From Acanthosepion esculentum (Eukaryota; Mollusca; Cephalopoda; Sepiida; Sepiidae): 64,000 nucleotides of DNA. The position numbers and the translations under genes are program-made. The notes under the pieces were generated by a model. It was not told where the DNA came from, did not search any database, and saw only the letters and a program-made list of their open reading frames with translations. Shown here piece by piece: positions 62,836 to 64,000 of this stretch. How positions within the stretch are numbered: the first letter of the stretch is position 1; each line of letters begins with the position of its first letter. The stretch covers positions 63,291,749 to 63,355,748 of the forward strand of contig OZ038500.1 of assembly GCA_964036315.1 (NCBI GenBank), given 5' to 3'.

Positions 62836-63239
62836 TTACTGATTCTCACGGAACCCCTAGCGAGATCTTGCGGAACAATAGGGTTCCGGGGTACACTGGT
62901 TGAGTAACATTGCATTAGATAGACGCATACAAGGGAGTATATAACTTGTTTCTAGTGCCACTTCTGATTTTTACTGTCAAATGGTAAGAGGTCACATTAA
63001 CATATGTAGAAGTTATTATTATTTTAAATGAAAAAAAAAAAACTTACATAAATCTGAATTCGCTTTTACCTCGTTACATAAATTTCCGAACGTTATTGGA
63101 AAACAAATGAATATTTAAGAGGGAAACTTGATATTAATCTCGCTTTAAAAATATAACATTACACCAGTAAGTAATATATATTAAATTTGTTGTAACATAC
63201 CTATGGACGATAATGGGTATGTCACCATTCATATAAATA
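62836..63239. other. Spacer, nothing recognised
   Basis: Unrecognised AT-rich DNA; possible continuation of RTE flank. Confidence 0.4.
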
Positions 63240-64000
63240 CAGTAGTAAATACTGTATGTTGGTCTTCAGTTGGAGATATGTCTCCAGCTGTGCTAGTCGA
63301 ACTCTCTGCCTTCGGGCATAGAGGAACCCAGACGAGGCTATGCCGAAGGGCAGAGCTTCGTCTGGGGTGGTAGACAGCTACCCGACCCCATTTTTACGGG
63401 GTCTACAGGAAACTTTTGCCCGAGCCCACGGGCTCGGATACCCCGCGTTAAATACCGCCTCGTGCTACATCTGACCGCGTGAGGGGTTAGGCAAATATCC
63501 TTCAGTTGAATCTACGTCTCCAACTGTGCTGGTCAAACTCTCTGCCTCCGGGCAGAATAGGATCCCCAGACGAGGCAATGTCGAAGGGCAGTCTCGTCTC
63601 GGGAAACAGCTACGCGACCCGTTTTTATACGGGGTCTACAGAGAATTTTTGGCCAAGACTACGGGCTAGGATACCCACACATTAAATTCGGCCTTTTATC
63701 ACATATCACCAACTGGGGTGATTGGTAGATATCCTGCAGTTGGAGATTCGTCTCCAGCTGTGCTGGTCAAACTCTCTGCATCCGGGCAGAATAGGATCCC
63801 CAGACGAGGTTATGTCGAAGGGCAGAGTCTCATCTCGGGAAACAGCTACCCGACTCCGTTTTATACGGGGTCTACGAGAAAATTTTAGCCGTGCCTACGG
63901 ATACCCCACATTAAATTCGGCCTTGTGCCGCATCTGACTGCGTGGGGCGGTTGGTAGATATCCTGCATTTGGAGATTCATTGCGGAATTCCCTTGACTCA
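63240..64000. repeat. GC-richer tandem repeat, about 232-bp units, runs off the edge
   Basis: Four starts of the motif GTTGGAGATTCGTCTCCAGC or variants at about 63269, 63505, 63738 and 63967, so units are about 237, 233 and 230 bp. Each unit has CTCTGCCTCCGGGCAGAATA, CCCAGACGAGG, CGAAGGGCAGAG, TACCCGAC and TACGGGGTCTAC, and CGGCCTTGTGCCGCATCTGA. Several perfect short hairpins. The GGAGATTCGTCTCC stem resembles a T arm, and the CGGCCTTGTGCC word is shared with the 152-bp tRNA-derived repeat. GC content is well above the rest of the window. Confidence 0.85.

Overview
This 64 kb window is AT-rich, repeat-dominated animal (metazoan) nuclear DNA. The supporting features are Tc1/mariner, hAT, pogo/Tigger and Helitron transposons, RTE-type and jockey/CR1-type LINEs, a Ty3/gypsy polyprotein, a Penelope-like element (PLE), tRNA- and 5S rRNA-derived short elements, satellites, and very many (TA)n microsatellites. 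An invertebrate is most likely, possibly a marine lophotrochozoan, but I cannot place the species. I see no convincing host protein-coding exon; every recognisable protein is a decayed transposon product.

Layout. 1-960: 37-bp minisatellite. 1.7-4.65 kb: 76-bp satellite core flanked by older, longer monomers. 5.2-7.3 kb: PLE-type terminal fragments and a Tc1-like element lying in (TA)n. 7.87-8.3 kb: three degenerate 5S rRNA-like units in tandem. 9.5-13.5 kb: two copies of a tRNA-bearing, terminally redundant element in inverted orientation around a mariner relic. 13.5-16.3 kb: (TA)n blocks, a LINE 3' end, an internally deleted mariner and PLE-like tails. 16.8-21.3 kb: a tRNA-headed family with a hammerhead-like hairpin, plus a non-autonomous hAT with an 8-bp target duplication. 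21.6-22.5 kb: large inverted repeat. 22.8-25.55 kb: Ty3/gypsy pol relic and a second Tc1-like copy. 26.9-29.3 kb: a dispersed element containing a 46-unit 30-bp minisatellite. 29.8-34 kb: mariner relics, a palindrome, RTE and LINE relics. 34-42.7 kb: more hammerhead-like family copies, a possible LTR, a mariner C-terminus and a block of (TA)n-bounded short elements, one with a hammerhead ribozyme. 42.9-45.4 kb: a mutated hammerhead and a Helitron Rep fragment. 45.5-47.6 kb: nested gypsy, RTE and LINE relics. 49.1-51.5 kb: PLE with GIY-YIG region, its 3' tail, a hammerhead and palindromes. 54.1-54.6 kb: compound microsatellites and the best hammerhead ribozyme. 56.4-57 kb: tandem tRNA-derived repeats. 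58-63 kb: 5S-tRNA composite, RTE, mariner, LINE, Tigger and RTE relics. 63.2 kb to the end: GC-richer tandem repeats of about 232 bp.

The most interesting signal is the combination of (TA)n tracts with short structured elements that carry hammerhead ribozyme cores (54.5, 43.0, 40.0 and 50.7 kb) or hammerhead-like hairpins, together with a PLE coding relic. PLEs and the related non-autonomous retrozymes are known to carry hammerhead ribozymes. I infer that much of this window was built by PLE-type retrotransposition into (TA)n, followed by other elements. All family calls come from reading the sequence by eye; no database search was run.
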